A DNA stretch of 64,000 nt. It comes from JAAXHH01 sp965225915. GTDB lineage: Bacteria; JAAXHH01. Positions 24,468-32,713 of the stretch are shown piece by piece. Below the pieces are notes generated by a model that ran no database searches, had not been told where the DNA came from, and saw nothing but the letters and a program-made list of their open reading frames with translations. Position 1 is the stretch's first letter. The number at the start of each line of letters is the position of its first letter. The position numbers were made by a program, and so were the translations under genes. The DNA is taken from assembly GCA_965225915.1 (NCBI GenBank), contig OZ245326.1, forward strand, positions 2,108,001-2,172,000, in the 5' to 3' direction.

Positions 24468-27158
24468 CTAACCGGAGCTGGCGACTTTCGACCGCGATGA
24501 TTTTCTTGCGCGTCGGATTTCTTCGCGCTTCTTCGATATCCAGTTCTGCCACCAGACCACGATGGGACTGGCAATGAAGATCGAAGAATAGGTTCCGGTT
24601 ATGACGCCAAAGGTCAGCGCCAGGGCGAAACCCCAGTTGGTCGACGCGCTGCCGGCCAGCAGGAAGACCAGGACCAGCAGGACAGTGAGCGACGTCATCA
24701 TGGTGCGGTTCAGGCATTCGTTGATACTGCGGTCCACCACGCTGGAGAAGCCTTCCGTACGGGTTCGGCCCAGGCTTTCCCGGATGCGGTCGTAGACCAC
24801 GATGGTATCGTTGGTGGAATACCCCACGACGGTCAGCAGGGCCGCCACGACCGCCATGGTCAGTTCCTCGCCCACCAGGGTGAGCAGGGCCAGGACGATG
24901 AGGACGTCGTGGATCAACGCGACGATCGTCCCGATACCGAACCGGAAGCCGTTGACGTGCCGGAAGCGTATGGTAATGTAAAGGACGATGCCGATGATGG
25001 AAGCTCCAACGGCGCCCATGGCGTCGACCGTGAGTTCCTTTCCGATTTTAGGACTGACGTTGAATTCCTGCCGCAGCCAGTCCCGTTCGTCGCCCTTGAG
25101 GTTCTCGGGAAACCGTTCCAGTAGGGTCGTCTTCACGGCGCCTGCGACCTGCTGCTCGTTCCAATCGCTGGCCGCCGCCCGTATGAGGATGTTTCCTTCC
25201 TCGCCTATGACCTTGATCTCGCTCTGGCTCAGGTCCACGCCCTGGTTATCTATGTCGACGTTACCCAGCGCGCTTCGTATTTCCTGTACCTGTACCGGGG
25301 GATCGAAGCGCATCTCGATCAGCGACCCGCTCTGGAAATCCACGCCCCAGTTCACGCCGCCGCGTATGACGATGGTCGCCAACCCGACCGCGATCACGCA
25401 CCAGGTGATGAGAAAGGCCACCTTGCCGAACCGCATGAATCCGAAGAAAAGGCGGCCAAAGGGATCGGTCCTGCCGATGCTGACCTGCACGAGCTGCCAA
25501 CGGTCGATGAGCGCGTCGAACATGGATCGTGAGATGAAGATCGCCGTGAACATGCTGATCATGATGCCAAATCCCAGCGTCACGGCGAATCCCTTTATGG
25601 GACCGGTGCCGAACTCGTACAGGGCGAAAGCGGTAATAAGGGTGGTGATATTGGCGTCAACAATGGTACGGAGGGCGTTCCCATAACCGCTGTCCACGGC
25701 CTGCCGTATCGTCTTCTGCCCCGACTTGAGTTCTTCCTTGATTCGTTCGAATATGAGTATGTTGGCATCCACCGACATGCCCATGGTCAGAATGATACCC
25801 GCGATGCCGGGCAGCGTCAGCGTCGCCTGGAACGCTCCCAGGACGGCCAGGAGGAAGAGGAGGTTCAGGATCAGGGTGAAATTCGCGATCAAGCCTGCCG
25901 TGCGGTAGTACACGGCCATGAATACCATTACGGCGATCAGGCCCAGTATCGAGGCCCACTTTCCGGAATTAATGGCGTCTTCGCCCAGGGACGGACCTAC
26001 GACGTACTTGCTGATGATCTCCATGGGAGCGGGCAAAGCGCCGGCGCGAAGGACGATAGCCAGGTCCTTGGCGTCTTCCAGGGAGTTGATCCCGGTGATT
26101 TCGCCCCTGCCATTGGGGATGCGTCCCTGGATTACCGGTGCGGAGAACACGCGGCCGTCCAGCACGATGGCCATGCGCCGTCCGATGTTGTTCCCCGTAA
26201 CCCGGGAAAAGGTCCTGGCGCCGTCATCGGTGGTCGTGAAACCGACCGACGCCACGCCGAAGCTTCCGATATCGGCACCGGAGCCGGTCTGCGGATAGGC
26301 ATCCTCCAGAACCGCGCCGGTCAGTTCCGGCTGGGCGTTCATATAGAAATAGGATCTTATGCGCTGTCCATTGGCGGCCGTGCGCAGTACCCCACCCCGG
26401 ATTTCGGCGCCATCGGGAATGAAACTCTGCACCTGGGGCTGGGCCAGGATCTCTTCCACCCGGGCGATGTTGCTCGCCGGTACGATAATTTCGTTGTCCG
26501 AAATGTCGATTAGGCTCAGCAAGGGGTTGCGTTCCGCCGTGATGTCCGTTTCGGGGATCAAGGCATTCGTGTCCGCCACAGCGGAAGTGTTATCCCGGGC
26601 AGCCAGCAGGGCATCGATCCGCTCGACGACCGAGCGCAGTTCGCCGCCGTCGCGAAGTAACCTGAATTCCAGTTGTGCCGTCTGGTTGATCAGCGTCATC
26701 GCCCGGTCAATTTCCTTCAATCCCGGCAACTCGACGATGATGCGGTCTTCGCCTTCCTGCTGAATGATCGGTTCGGTAACGCCGAACTCGTTGACCCGGT
26801 TGGAGATGACCTGCATGGCCCGCTCCACCACGTCAATGGCCTCGTCTTCAGGCAGGTTGGACTTGTCCACTTCGAGCTTAATGTGCACGCCGCCCTGGAG
26901 GTCCAGGCCCAGGCGGATGGATTGGTCCTGAAACCGGTCGCGATCGACCTTAGTCAGGTTCATTTGCTTGAGCTGGGCCTTGCCTTCCCCGGTCAAGAGG
27001 GGATCCGAGTCGATTGCTTCGGTCTGTTCGGAGGTAAGGGCGTTCTGAACGGGAGAGTATTGCCAGTAGTCAGATGTTCTAACGGAAGGATAGACGTACC
27101 AAAGTGCGGTGAAGATTACAACCAGAATGAGAACGATGCGTATCTGTTTCCACTGCAT
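24468..27158 (-). CDS. secDF: Fused protein-export membrane protein SecDF
   Basis: This 896-residue protein is a SecD-SecF fusion. The SecD part has an N-terminal helix, the SIRLGLDLQGGVHIKLEV motif, a large periplasmic P1 domain and a six-helix RND-type bundle with MGMSVDANILIFERIKEEL. The SecF part follows from about residue 590 with GVNWGVDFQSGSLIEM and a second bundle with YSTNDTIVVYDRIRESLG. SecDF uses the proton gradient to pull proteins out of SecYEG at the periplasmic face. Fused SecDF is common in several phyla. It is preceded by a LysM-like lipoprotein gene and a strong hairpin. Confidence 0.96.
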   Translation of the reverse strand: MQWKQIRIVLILVVIFTALWYVYPSVRTSDYWQYSPVQNALTSEQTEAIDSDPLLTGEGKAQLKQMNLTKVDRDRFQDQSIRLGLDLQGGVHIKLEVDKSNLPEDEAIDVVERAMQVISNRVNEFGVTEPIIQQEGEDRIIVELPGLKEIDRAMTLINQTAQLEFRLLRDGGELRSVVERIDALLAARDNTSAVADTNALIPETDITAERNPLLSLIDISDNEIIVPASNIARVEEILAQPQVQSFIPDGAEIRGGVLRTAANGQRIRSYFYMNAQPELTGAVLEDAYPQTGSGADIGSFGVASVGFTTTDDGARTFSRVTGNNIGRRMAIVLDGRVFSAPVIQGRIPNGRGEITGINSLEDAKDLAIVLRAGALPAPMEIISKYVVGPSLGEDAINSGKWASILGLIAVMVFMAVYYRTAGLIANFTLILNLLFLLAVLGAFQATLTLPGIAGIILTMGMSVDANILIFERIKEELKSGQKTIRQAVDSGYGNALRTIVDANITTLITAFALYEFGTGPIKGFAVTLGFGIMISMFTAIFISRSMFDALIDRWQLVQVSIGRTDPFGRLFFGFMRFGKVAFLITWCVIAVGLATIVIRGGVNWGVDFQSGSLIEMRFDPPVQVQEIRSALGNVDIDNQGVDLSQSEIKVIGEEGNILIRAAASDWNEQQVAGAVKTTLLERFPENLKGDERDWLRQEFNVSPKIGKELTVDAMGAVGASIIGIVLYITIRFRHVNGFRFGIGTIVALIHDVLIVLALLTLVGEELTMAVVAALLTVVGYSTNDTIVVYDRIRESLGRTRTEGFSSVVDRSINECLNRTMMTSLTVLLVLVFLLAGSASTNWGFALALTFGVITGTYSSIFIASPIVVWWQNWISKKREEIRRARKSSRSKVASSG

Positions 27159-27174
27159 GCAACCCGGCTCCTAA

Positions 27175-27224
27175 GCAGACGAAGGCGGGTTGCCTGACTG
27201 CCTGCGACCCGCCTTCGTATCTGC
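27175..27224 (-). promoter_or_regulatory. Strong intercistronic hairpin upstream of secDF
   Basis: GCAGACGAAGGCGGGT (27175-27190) pairs with ACCCGCCTTCGTATCTGC (27207-27224), giving 16 base pairs with a two-base bulge and a 16-base loop. On the minus strand no T-run follows, so it looks more like an RNA-stability or processing element between the lipoprotein gene and secDF than an intrinsic terminator. Confidence 0.6.
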
Positions 27225-27267
27225 GTTACGTATAGATAAATCAAGTTTTAAATGGGAATCGAAGCGT

Positions 27268-28437
27268 TTAATCTCTCAGGGCCAAAAGTACGTTCTGGCC
27301 GGTAAAGTTATCCGGCGCGAGCAGTTCAATGGATACCCTCTCGCCCGAGGGATGGAATGCGACGACGTAGTCCTGGCCTTCCCTGAAGGTGCGCGGGAAA
27401 ACGTCCACCTTCTTGATACGCTTTAACGACGGGAAAGCAGACCGTTCGATCGTAAGGACCGTGCCCTCGCGCAGATCCTGGGACTGCGAAAAACCCACAC
27501 CGGAAAGCGACTCGACACGGGGTCCGCCAAAGAAGGGATCCTTGATGACCCGCGAATCCTTCCAGTGATCCATGGTGTTTACCGCGTAGAATATGGAGTT
27601 CAGCTTCATCTCGGCTTCAAGCTTGGCCTGTTCTTCCGTGTCCCTCTGCGCCAACGCATCGTCGCGTGCCTCGGACAGCATCGCGATCTGTCCATTGAGA
27701 CGCTCTTCTTCGCTGCGCAGGAACACGATACGCTCTTCGAGCATATCCTTGACCTGGTTCAGCGAGTCGGCAATGAAGGCCGCCCTGGCCTGGGCCGCGT
27801 CGCGTTCGTCGCTCAACGTCGTGATCCTGCGATTGATGCGCGCCCTGGCGATGCGCTGCGCACGGCCAGGCGACATGTCGGCCGTACCCTGCGTCACGTA
27901 CGTGCCGAGCATTCCATCCATGTACAGCAGCCAGACCTGGTTGCCCACGTTCAGGCTTTCGACCAGCGCGGTCTGCTCCACGGCGTCGCGGGCTTCGGCA
28001 GCCGACAGGCCATGATTTTCCATAAGGTACTCCAGTGCGACCTGGAGGTGCGAATCCCCACGCTGAACCGTGTATGGCGCCGGCAAGTCGTCCCTGAGGT
28101 CCTGCATCTCCTGCTGAAGTTCGGCGACTTCGCCCCGGGTGTCTATAATCTCCTGCACGAGCCCGCGGTACGAGACATCCGCCTCGGTGGCCAGCATTTC
28201 GTTCAACACGGCTTCATGATCGGGATTCAGCGCCATGTTGGTCAATGATTCCGCATCGACCTGGTTTTCGGGGTGCGTTTCGTTGTATTGGCTTATCGTA
28301 GTCTGGATCTCGTCCTGCCGAGCGCGGATTTCCTGCTCCGTCGCATCCAACCGTTCAACGAGTTCCTCGAAGGTCTCGATCTCGGTTGCGCATCCCATGA
28401 TCAGTGCCATGGATAGCAGTACAAATATACCTCGCAT
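27268..28437 (-). CDS. Coiled-coil lipoprotein with LysM-like domain
   Basis: This 389-residue protein starts with a lipoprotein signal (MRGIFVLLSMALIMGC, lipid attachment at C16). A coiled coil (about residues 18-118) follows, then PYTVQRGDSHLQVALEYL and LNVGNQVWLLYMDG, resembling a LysM module of roughly 70 residues. A second coiled coil (about 205-285) and a beta-rich C-terminal region complete it. LysM modules bind peptidoglycan, so the protein probably links a membrane to the cell wall. GGAGG six bases upstream fixes the ATG at 28437, and a consensus promoter lies about 75 bases before it. I do not recognise a named family. It is followed by secDF, suggesting an envelope role. Confidence 0.75.
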   Translation of the reverse strand: MRGIFVLLSMALIMGCATEIETFEELVERLDATEQEIRARQDEIQTTISQYNETHPENQVDAESLTNMALNPDHEAVLNEMLATEADVSYRGLVQEIIDTRGEVAELQQEMQDLRDDLPAPYTVQRGDSHLQVALEYLMENHGLSAAEARDAVEQTALVESLNVGNQVWLLYMDGMLGTYVTQGTADMSPGRAQRIARARINRRITTLSDERDAAQARAAFIADSLNQVKDMLEERIVFLRSEEERLNGQIAMLSEARDDALAQRDTEEQAKLEAEMKLNSIFYAVNTMDHWKDSRVIKDPFFGGPRVESLSGVGFSQSQDLREGTVLTIERSAFPSLKRIKKVDVFPRTFREGQDYVVAFHPSGERVSIELLAPDNFTGQNVLLALRD

Positions 28438-28461
28438 TAGATTCCTCCGTTTAATTTGGTT

Positions 28462-28489
28462 TACCGTGGAATCCCATTGATTCACGGTA
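28462..28489 (-). promoter_or_regulatory. Leader hairpin of the lipoprotein mRNA
   Basis: TACCGTGGAATC and GATTCACGGTA form an 11-pair stem with one bulge and a short loop, between the promoter at 28514-28542 and the ribosome-binding site at about 28444-28448. It would lie in the 5' untranslated region and could influence stability or translation. Confidence 0.6.
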
Positions 28490-28513
28490 GATTTAGTTTT
28501 CAGACATTACACC

Positions 28514-28542
28514 ATTATATATCAGAAGTCGATATTTGTCAA
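28514..28542 (-). promoter_or_regulatory. Consensus sigma70 promoter of the lipoprotein (and possibly secDF) gene
   Basis: On the minus strand TTGACA (28542-28537) is followed by exactly 17 bases and then TATAAT (28519-28514). Both hexamers are perfect. The surrounding region is AT-rich compared with the rest of the window. The leader to the ATG at 28437 is about 70 bases. Confidence 0.85.
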
Positions 28543-28655
28543 GAATACTTGGCGCATGTCTCAAACATCGTCGGGTTATCAATCCAATATACGTTTTAAG
28601 ACTACATTCGTTCCATTACGACCGCCGGTTGACGGATTCGATTCAACCGCGCCTT

Positions 28656-29078
28656 TCAGCCTGGAAACCTCCGCCTCATCTCGGCAACCGCCGCGTGCAC
28701 AAGCGCCTCCAGCACGTCCAAATCCACGTCGGCGAGTTTGTTGACGTACAGGCAGGACTTGCCGGTCTTATGCTTGCCCAGACCGGAGAGCAGGCCCTGG
28801 TATCCCTTGAAACCGGGCATGATATAGATCGACAGGTTCTTCCTGCGCGGCGAAAACCCGGCGATGGGCCAGTCGCCCGCCTGTCCGCTGGCGTACCGGT
28901 AGTGGTAACTTCCGAACCCCACGATGCTCGGTCCCCACATCACGGGCTCTTCGCCGGTCACCCGGCGCATGAGTTCCAGCAGGATACGCGCGTCTTCCCG
29001 TCTGCGCGCATGGTCCACGGCGTCAATGAACGCTTCCACGCTGGCGTCGTCATTTGGTCTGGTTTTCAGATCGGTCAC
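28656..29078 (-). CDS. DUF1801-family protein
   Basis: This 140-residue protein shows the DUF1801/YdhG-type fold landmarks: RRVTGEEPVMWGPSIVGFG, YHYRYASGQAGDWPIAGFSP, KNLSIYIMPGFKGY and KTGKSCLYVNKLADVDLD. The family is small, soluble and widespread with unsettled function; some members relate to iron-cluster or stress proteins, but I assign none. It stands alone between the lipoprotein operon promoter and a 401-base non-coding stretch, and nothing suggests co-transcription with neighbours. Confidence 0.85.
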   Translation of the reverse strand: MTDLKTRPNDDASVEAFIDAVDHARRREDARILLELMRRVTGEEPVMWGPSIVGFGSYHYRYASGQAGDWPIAGFSPRRKNLSIYIMPGFKGYQGLLSGLGKHKTGKSCLYVNKLADVDLDVLEALVHAAVAEMRRRFPG

Positions 29079-29479
29079 GGTAGAAACTCCGAATTTGCAC
29101 GGGCCGAGGGATGAGACTGGATATCGCGGATCAATCAGTCAGGCCGGCAACGCGGTACTCATGGCAAGGTATCTCGGTACGCCTATACGAAAGCAATGCT
29201 TAATAATACCAAATGGTTTTGGTAAATTACCAGCTCTGAGTTTCCGGCCTGCGAAAACGTGTATCACCCAGTTGCATTACAGCTTGACAGTGCCGCACTT
29301 TGGGCTACATTTCAATATACTACTCATAAAGCAAACATTTGCGCTTTGTGTCGTGGTGTCAGTGACCTCGATTCTGATCGAAGCCTACCGGAACCGAAGA
29401 GGCAAAACCGATATCCGGCAGTACGGATCAGCGCGCTCCTTCCGAATGTCGGCGTTGCCGTTACCAGATATCCCGCACA
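29079..29479. other. 401-base non-coding interval between divergent genes
   Basis: This is the longest stretch without a gene in the window. It holds a candidate promoter for the MurG-HEAT gene (29284-29311) and is more AT-rich near its centre. Short open frames in it have no recognisable protein character and no ribosome-binding sites. I see no RNA gene or repeat here. Confidence 0.7.
29284..29311 (+). promoter_or_regulatory. Candidate promoter of the MurG-HEAT / MraY group
   Basis: TTGACA at 29284-29289 is followed after 16 bases by TACATT at 29306-29311. The resulting leader to the ATG at 29480 would be about 160 bases. An alternative TATACT at 29316 is too far from this -35. Confidence 0.4.
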
Positions 29480-31570
29480 ATGTCTCAGACGACCCTACAA
29501 CATAAATCGGCGCAGTCGACGACGACCGGAGAAACCCCCGTCCGCCCGTATCCAGTAACCTACGTGTTCACGGGAGGCGGGACAGGCGGCCACGTCTATC
29601 CGGGCCTGGCCATCGCCGACGAGGTGCGATCCCGGAACCCGGAAGCCCGCATCGTGTACATCGGCGCCCGGGGAAGAATGGAAGCCACGCTCGTGCCGAA
29701 GCGGGGCTACCCTATTCACCTGGTCTTTGCAAGGGGCCTCCCTGCGGTGCGGCAGCCCTTCGCCCTCCTGCTCTTCGCGATCTCTACCGGTTTCGGCGTC
29801 CTACAGAGCCTGGTCCACCTGTTAAGGCACCGTCCGCGAATGATCGTTGCCACTGGAGGCTATGCCAGCAGTCCCGTCCTTCTGGCCCATGCGTTGTTGA
29901 AATTACTCGGCTTTTCGCGCGCCCACCGGTGTTTCGTCCATGAACAGAACGTCGTACCCGGAAAGGTAAACCGGCTGGCCGGCCGGATTGTGGACCGCAT
30001 CGGCGTGTCCTTCGAGGCGTCGCTGCGTTATTTCCCGCCAGGGAAGGCGACGTGGGTGGGCTACCCGGTAAGGCGGGAGATCGGCGCCGTGTCCCGGGAC
30101 GATGCGCGAGTTTCGCAGGACCTGCCGGCCGACGCGAAGGTCATATTCGCCTTTGGCGCTTCCTCGGGCGCCCGCTCCATCAACCGGGCCATGGTCGATG
30201 CGCTGCCGCGGCTTCTGGCCAGGCCGGATGTCCACGTCATCCACGTCATCGGACAGACGCGAAGCGCGGATTACCATGCCGAAATTGACACGCGGGATCG
30301 CCTGGAAAGTATCGACCTGACCGATGAGCAGCAGTCGAGATACCATCAGGCCGACTATTCCCACGAAATCGAGACGCTCTACGCCGCAAGCGACCTGGTC
30401 ATCAGCCGGTCCAGCGCGGGGGTCATCACGGAAATCGGAATCTGCGGGATTCCGTCCATACTCGTACCGCTGCCCTACGCGCCAGGAGACCACCAGGCCA
30501 TGAACGCCAGAACACTTGAATCGAGCGGCGCGGCCCGTGTACTGTACGAATCGGTTTCATGTGAAAAGAGCAATACCATCGGCGCGGTCGACGGCGAACG
30601 CCTGGCCGGCTTGATCCTCGGGATCCTCGACGACCCCGCCCGCCACGCGGCCATGTCCCTCCGGGCGCGGGAGACCTTCGACCGTGGCGGGCTGGACCGG
30701 ATCGTCGATCAGCTGGATCACATGTTAACGGAAAGACCGGCGGACCGGGTTCTTTCAAACGGAAAACCCGATGAATCCGATCCCTCCAGGCAGGCCGCTC
30801 CGCCGGTTTCCACGCTGTCGCCTTTTACGCTTGTCCGTCGATTCAGCGAAGGTCGCGACCAGGCGTTCATCGACTCCGCAGGCGAAGACTACCTGAAGTA
30901 CCGCGTTGACGGATTCCTGAAAGACACACGCTGGAAGATTCGAAACGAGGGGGTCAAACTGGTCGGACTACTTGGCTACAGGGACCGCCTGCCCTTCATC
31001 CTGTGGCTGCTTCGCGACAGAACGCCGGCACCCTGGCTGCAGCGGCTGTTCGGCGGAGACTTCCGACAGGTCGGCTTCATCCGCCGCAACGCCGTGACCA
31101 CGATCAGCCAGCTCGGTGTCTACAATGAATCGGTACGCGCCGTGCTGCTGGACCTGTTGAACGATCCTTACTACGAGGTGCGTTCCGTGGCCGCCCGGAC
31201 CGTCGCCGCGCTCGCCCCGGACACCGGGGACAAGGACATAGAGGCGCTGAACGGACTTCGCAGCCTGTTACGCGATTCCTCCTTCGAAATCAAATCGGCG
31301 GCCATACTCGCCATGGGGAAAATGGGCGATGGCGCCGTACTGGACGATCTCCGGCCTTTCTACCTGGATCCGAACTGGAAGGTGCGCCAGGCCGTCATCG
31401 ACGCCCTGACCGTCCTGGTCAGAAGAAGGTTGATCGACGACCTGGCCGGTCTGCACGAAGAACTCGACGGGATCCTCGTCACCTGCAATCATTTCGATCC
31501 GGATTTCCCGATCAAACGCAACCTGAACCGGCTGATCGAAATCATCGACGGTCAGCGGGAAACCTCATAG
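29480..31570 (+). CDS. MurG-type glycosyltransferase fused to a HEAT-repeat domain
   Basis: This 696-residue protein has two parts. Residues about 25-420 are a GT-B glycosyltransferase of the MurG family: TGGGTGGHVYPGLAIADEV, ARGRMEATLVPKRGYPI, HEQNVVPGKVNRLAG, FGASSGARSINRAM and a donor site ISRSSAGVITEIGICGIP followed by GDHQAMNA. MurG adds GlcNAc to lipid I to make lipid II at the inner membrane face. Residues about 450-690 are helical HEAT-like repeats (WKIRNEGVKLVGLLG, YEVRSVAARTVAALAP, FEIKSAAILAMGKMGDG, WKVRQAVIDALTV), which normal MurG (about 360 residues) lacks. A MraY homologue follows eight bases after the stop. Whether this is the main MurG or a paralogue cannot be told here. Confidence 0.88.
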   Translation: MSQTTLQHKSAQSTTTGETPVRPYPVTYVFTGGGTGGHVYPGLAIADEVRSRNPEARIVYIGARGRMEATLVPKRGYPIHLVFARGLPAVRQPFALLLFAISTGFGVLQSLVHLLRHRPRMIVATGGYASSPVLLAHALLKLLGFSRAHRCFVHEQNVVPGKVNRLAGRIVDRIGVSFEASLRYFPPGKATWVGYPVRREIGAVSRDDARVSQDLPADAKVIFAFGASSGARSINRAMVDALPRLLARPDVHVIHVIGQTRSADYHAEIDTRDRLESIDLTDEQQSRYHQADYSHEIETLYAASDLVISRSSAGVITEIGICGIPSILVPLPYAPGDHQAMNARTLESSGAARVLYESVSCEKSNTIGAVDGERLAGLILGILDDPARHAAMSLRARETFDRGGLDRIVDQLDHMLTERPADRVLSNGKPDESDPSRQAAPPVSTLSPFTLVRRFSEGRDQAFIDSAGEDYLKYRVDGFLKDTRWKIRNEGVKLVGLLGYRDRLPFILWLLRDRTPAPWLQRLFGGDFRQVGFIRRNAVTTISQLGVYNESVRAVLLDLLNDPYYEVRSVAARTVAALAPDTGDKDIEALNGLRSLLRDSSFEIKSAAILAMGKMGDGAVLDDLRPFYLDPNWKVRQAVIDALTVLVRRRLIDDLAGLHEELDGILVTCNHFDPDFPIKRNLNRLIEIIDGQRETS

Positions 31571-31577
31571 GATACCC

Positions 31578-32687
31578 ATGATTTACCACCTGGTCACCTA
31601 TCTCTTCGACAATGTCGATACACTGTCGTTTCTGCGCCTGTTCCAGTACCTGAGTTTCCGCGCGATCTGCTCGGCGCTGACGGCCTTTGGCATCACGTTG
31701 CTCTTTGGCGAACGCATCATCCGCCTGCTTTACGTGTATCACGTGCGGGACAACCCCCGTACGCAGGGCGTGCTGTCCACCACTTCGAAAGCCGGCACGC
31801 CGCTCATGGGCGGCGTGCTGATCGTTACGGCCATCTTTTCCAGTGTGTTGCTGTGGAGCGACCTGTTCAACCGGTTTACCGCGATCTTCCTGTTCGCACT
31901 GGTCTGGTTTTCCCTGTTCGGCGCCCTTGACGATTACCGGAAGATCAAGTACCGGAACAGCGACCGCGGCCTGTCGCAGGGCACCAAGCTGCTTTCCCAG
32001 GCGGTATTCGGCTTCGCGTTCGGCTTTATCTTTCTGGTTCCCGCGCTATCGCCCGTGACAGCGGAAATCGCCTCGGAACTCTACATCCCGTTCGTCAAGG
32101 ATCCCGTCCTCGACCTGGGTTGGTGGTACCTGCCCTTCATCGCATTCGTCGTGGTGGCCATCACCAACGCGGTAAATTTCGCCGATGGCCTGGATGGACT
32201 GTCGATCGTACCCGTTTCGTTTACCGTGGTCGTGTACGGGGTATTCGCCTACGTCATCGGAAACGCCATATACTCGGGATACCTGCAGTTCACCTATCTC
32301 CCGGGCAGCGGTGAGCTGACGGTGATCTGCGCGGGGGTATTCGGCGCCTGCTTGGGTTTTCTCTGGTATAACGCCTATCCCGCCCAGGTCTTCATGGGCG
32401 ACGTGGGCGCCCTGCCGCTGGGCGGCATTGTCGGCACCCTCGCCGTACTGCTCAAGCAGGAGTTCCTCTTCGTCATTACCGGCGGGATCTTCGTGGCCAT
32501 GGCCTTCTCGGTTCTGGTGCAGGAGAAGATCGGGATCAAGTGGCTCGGACGGCGCATCTTCTACATGGCGCCGCTCCACCACGCCTTCCAGTATCGTGGC
32601 CTGGCCGAAACCAAGGTCGTGATCCGCTTCTGGATCATCGCGGGCATCCTGGCGATCATCGGACTGTCGACCCTCAAGATCCGGTAG
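31578..32687 (+). CDS. mraY: MraY-family phospho-N-acetylmuramoyl-pentapeptide transferase homologue
   Basis: This 369-residue integral membrane protein has about ten helices and most MraY landmarks: TTSKAGTPLMGGVLIV, FGALDDYRKIKY with the conserved aspartates, AVNFADGLDGLSIVP, VFMGDVGALPLGGIVGT and MAPLHHAFQYRGLAE. MraY transfers phospho-MurNAc-pentapeptide to undecaprenyl phosphate to form lipid I. The normally invariant triple histidine is His-His-Ala here. The gene directly follows a MurG-HEAT fusion, so the two steps that build lipid II are adjacent, but murC-F and ftsW are absent. It is either the housekeeping MraY moved out of the dcw cluster or a specialised paralogue. Confidence 0.87.
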   Translation: MIYHLVTYLFDNVDTLSFLRLFQYLSFRAICSALTAFGITLLFGERIIRLLYVYHVRDNPRTQGVLSTTSKAGTPLMGGVLIVTAIFSSVLLWSDLFNRFTAIFLFALVWFSLFGALDDYRKIKYRNSDRGLSQGTKLLSQAVFGFAFGFIFLVPALSPVTAEIASELYIPFVKDPVLDLGWWYLPFIAFVVVAITNAVNFADGLDGLSIVPVSFTVVVYGVFAYVIGNAIYSGYLQFTYLPGSGELTVICAGVFGACLGFLWYNAYPAQVFMGDVGALPLGGIVGTLAVLLKQEFLFVITGGIFVAMAFSVLVQEKIGIKWLGRRIFYMAPLHHAFQYRGLAETKVVIRFWIIAGILAIIGLSTLKIR

Positions 32688-32713
32688 GCCGCGGCGGAAG
32701 GGCGGTGGTCGGA

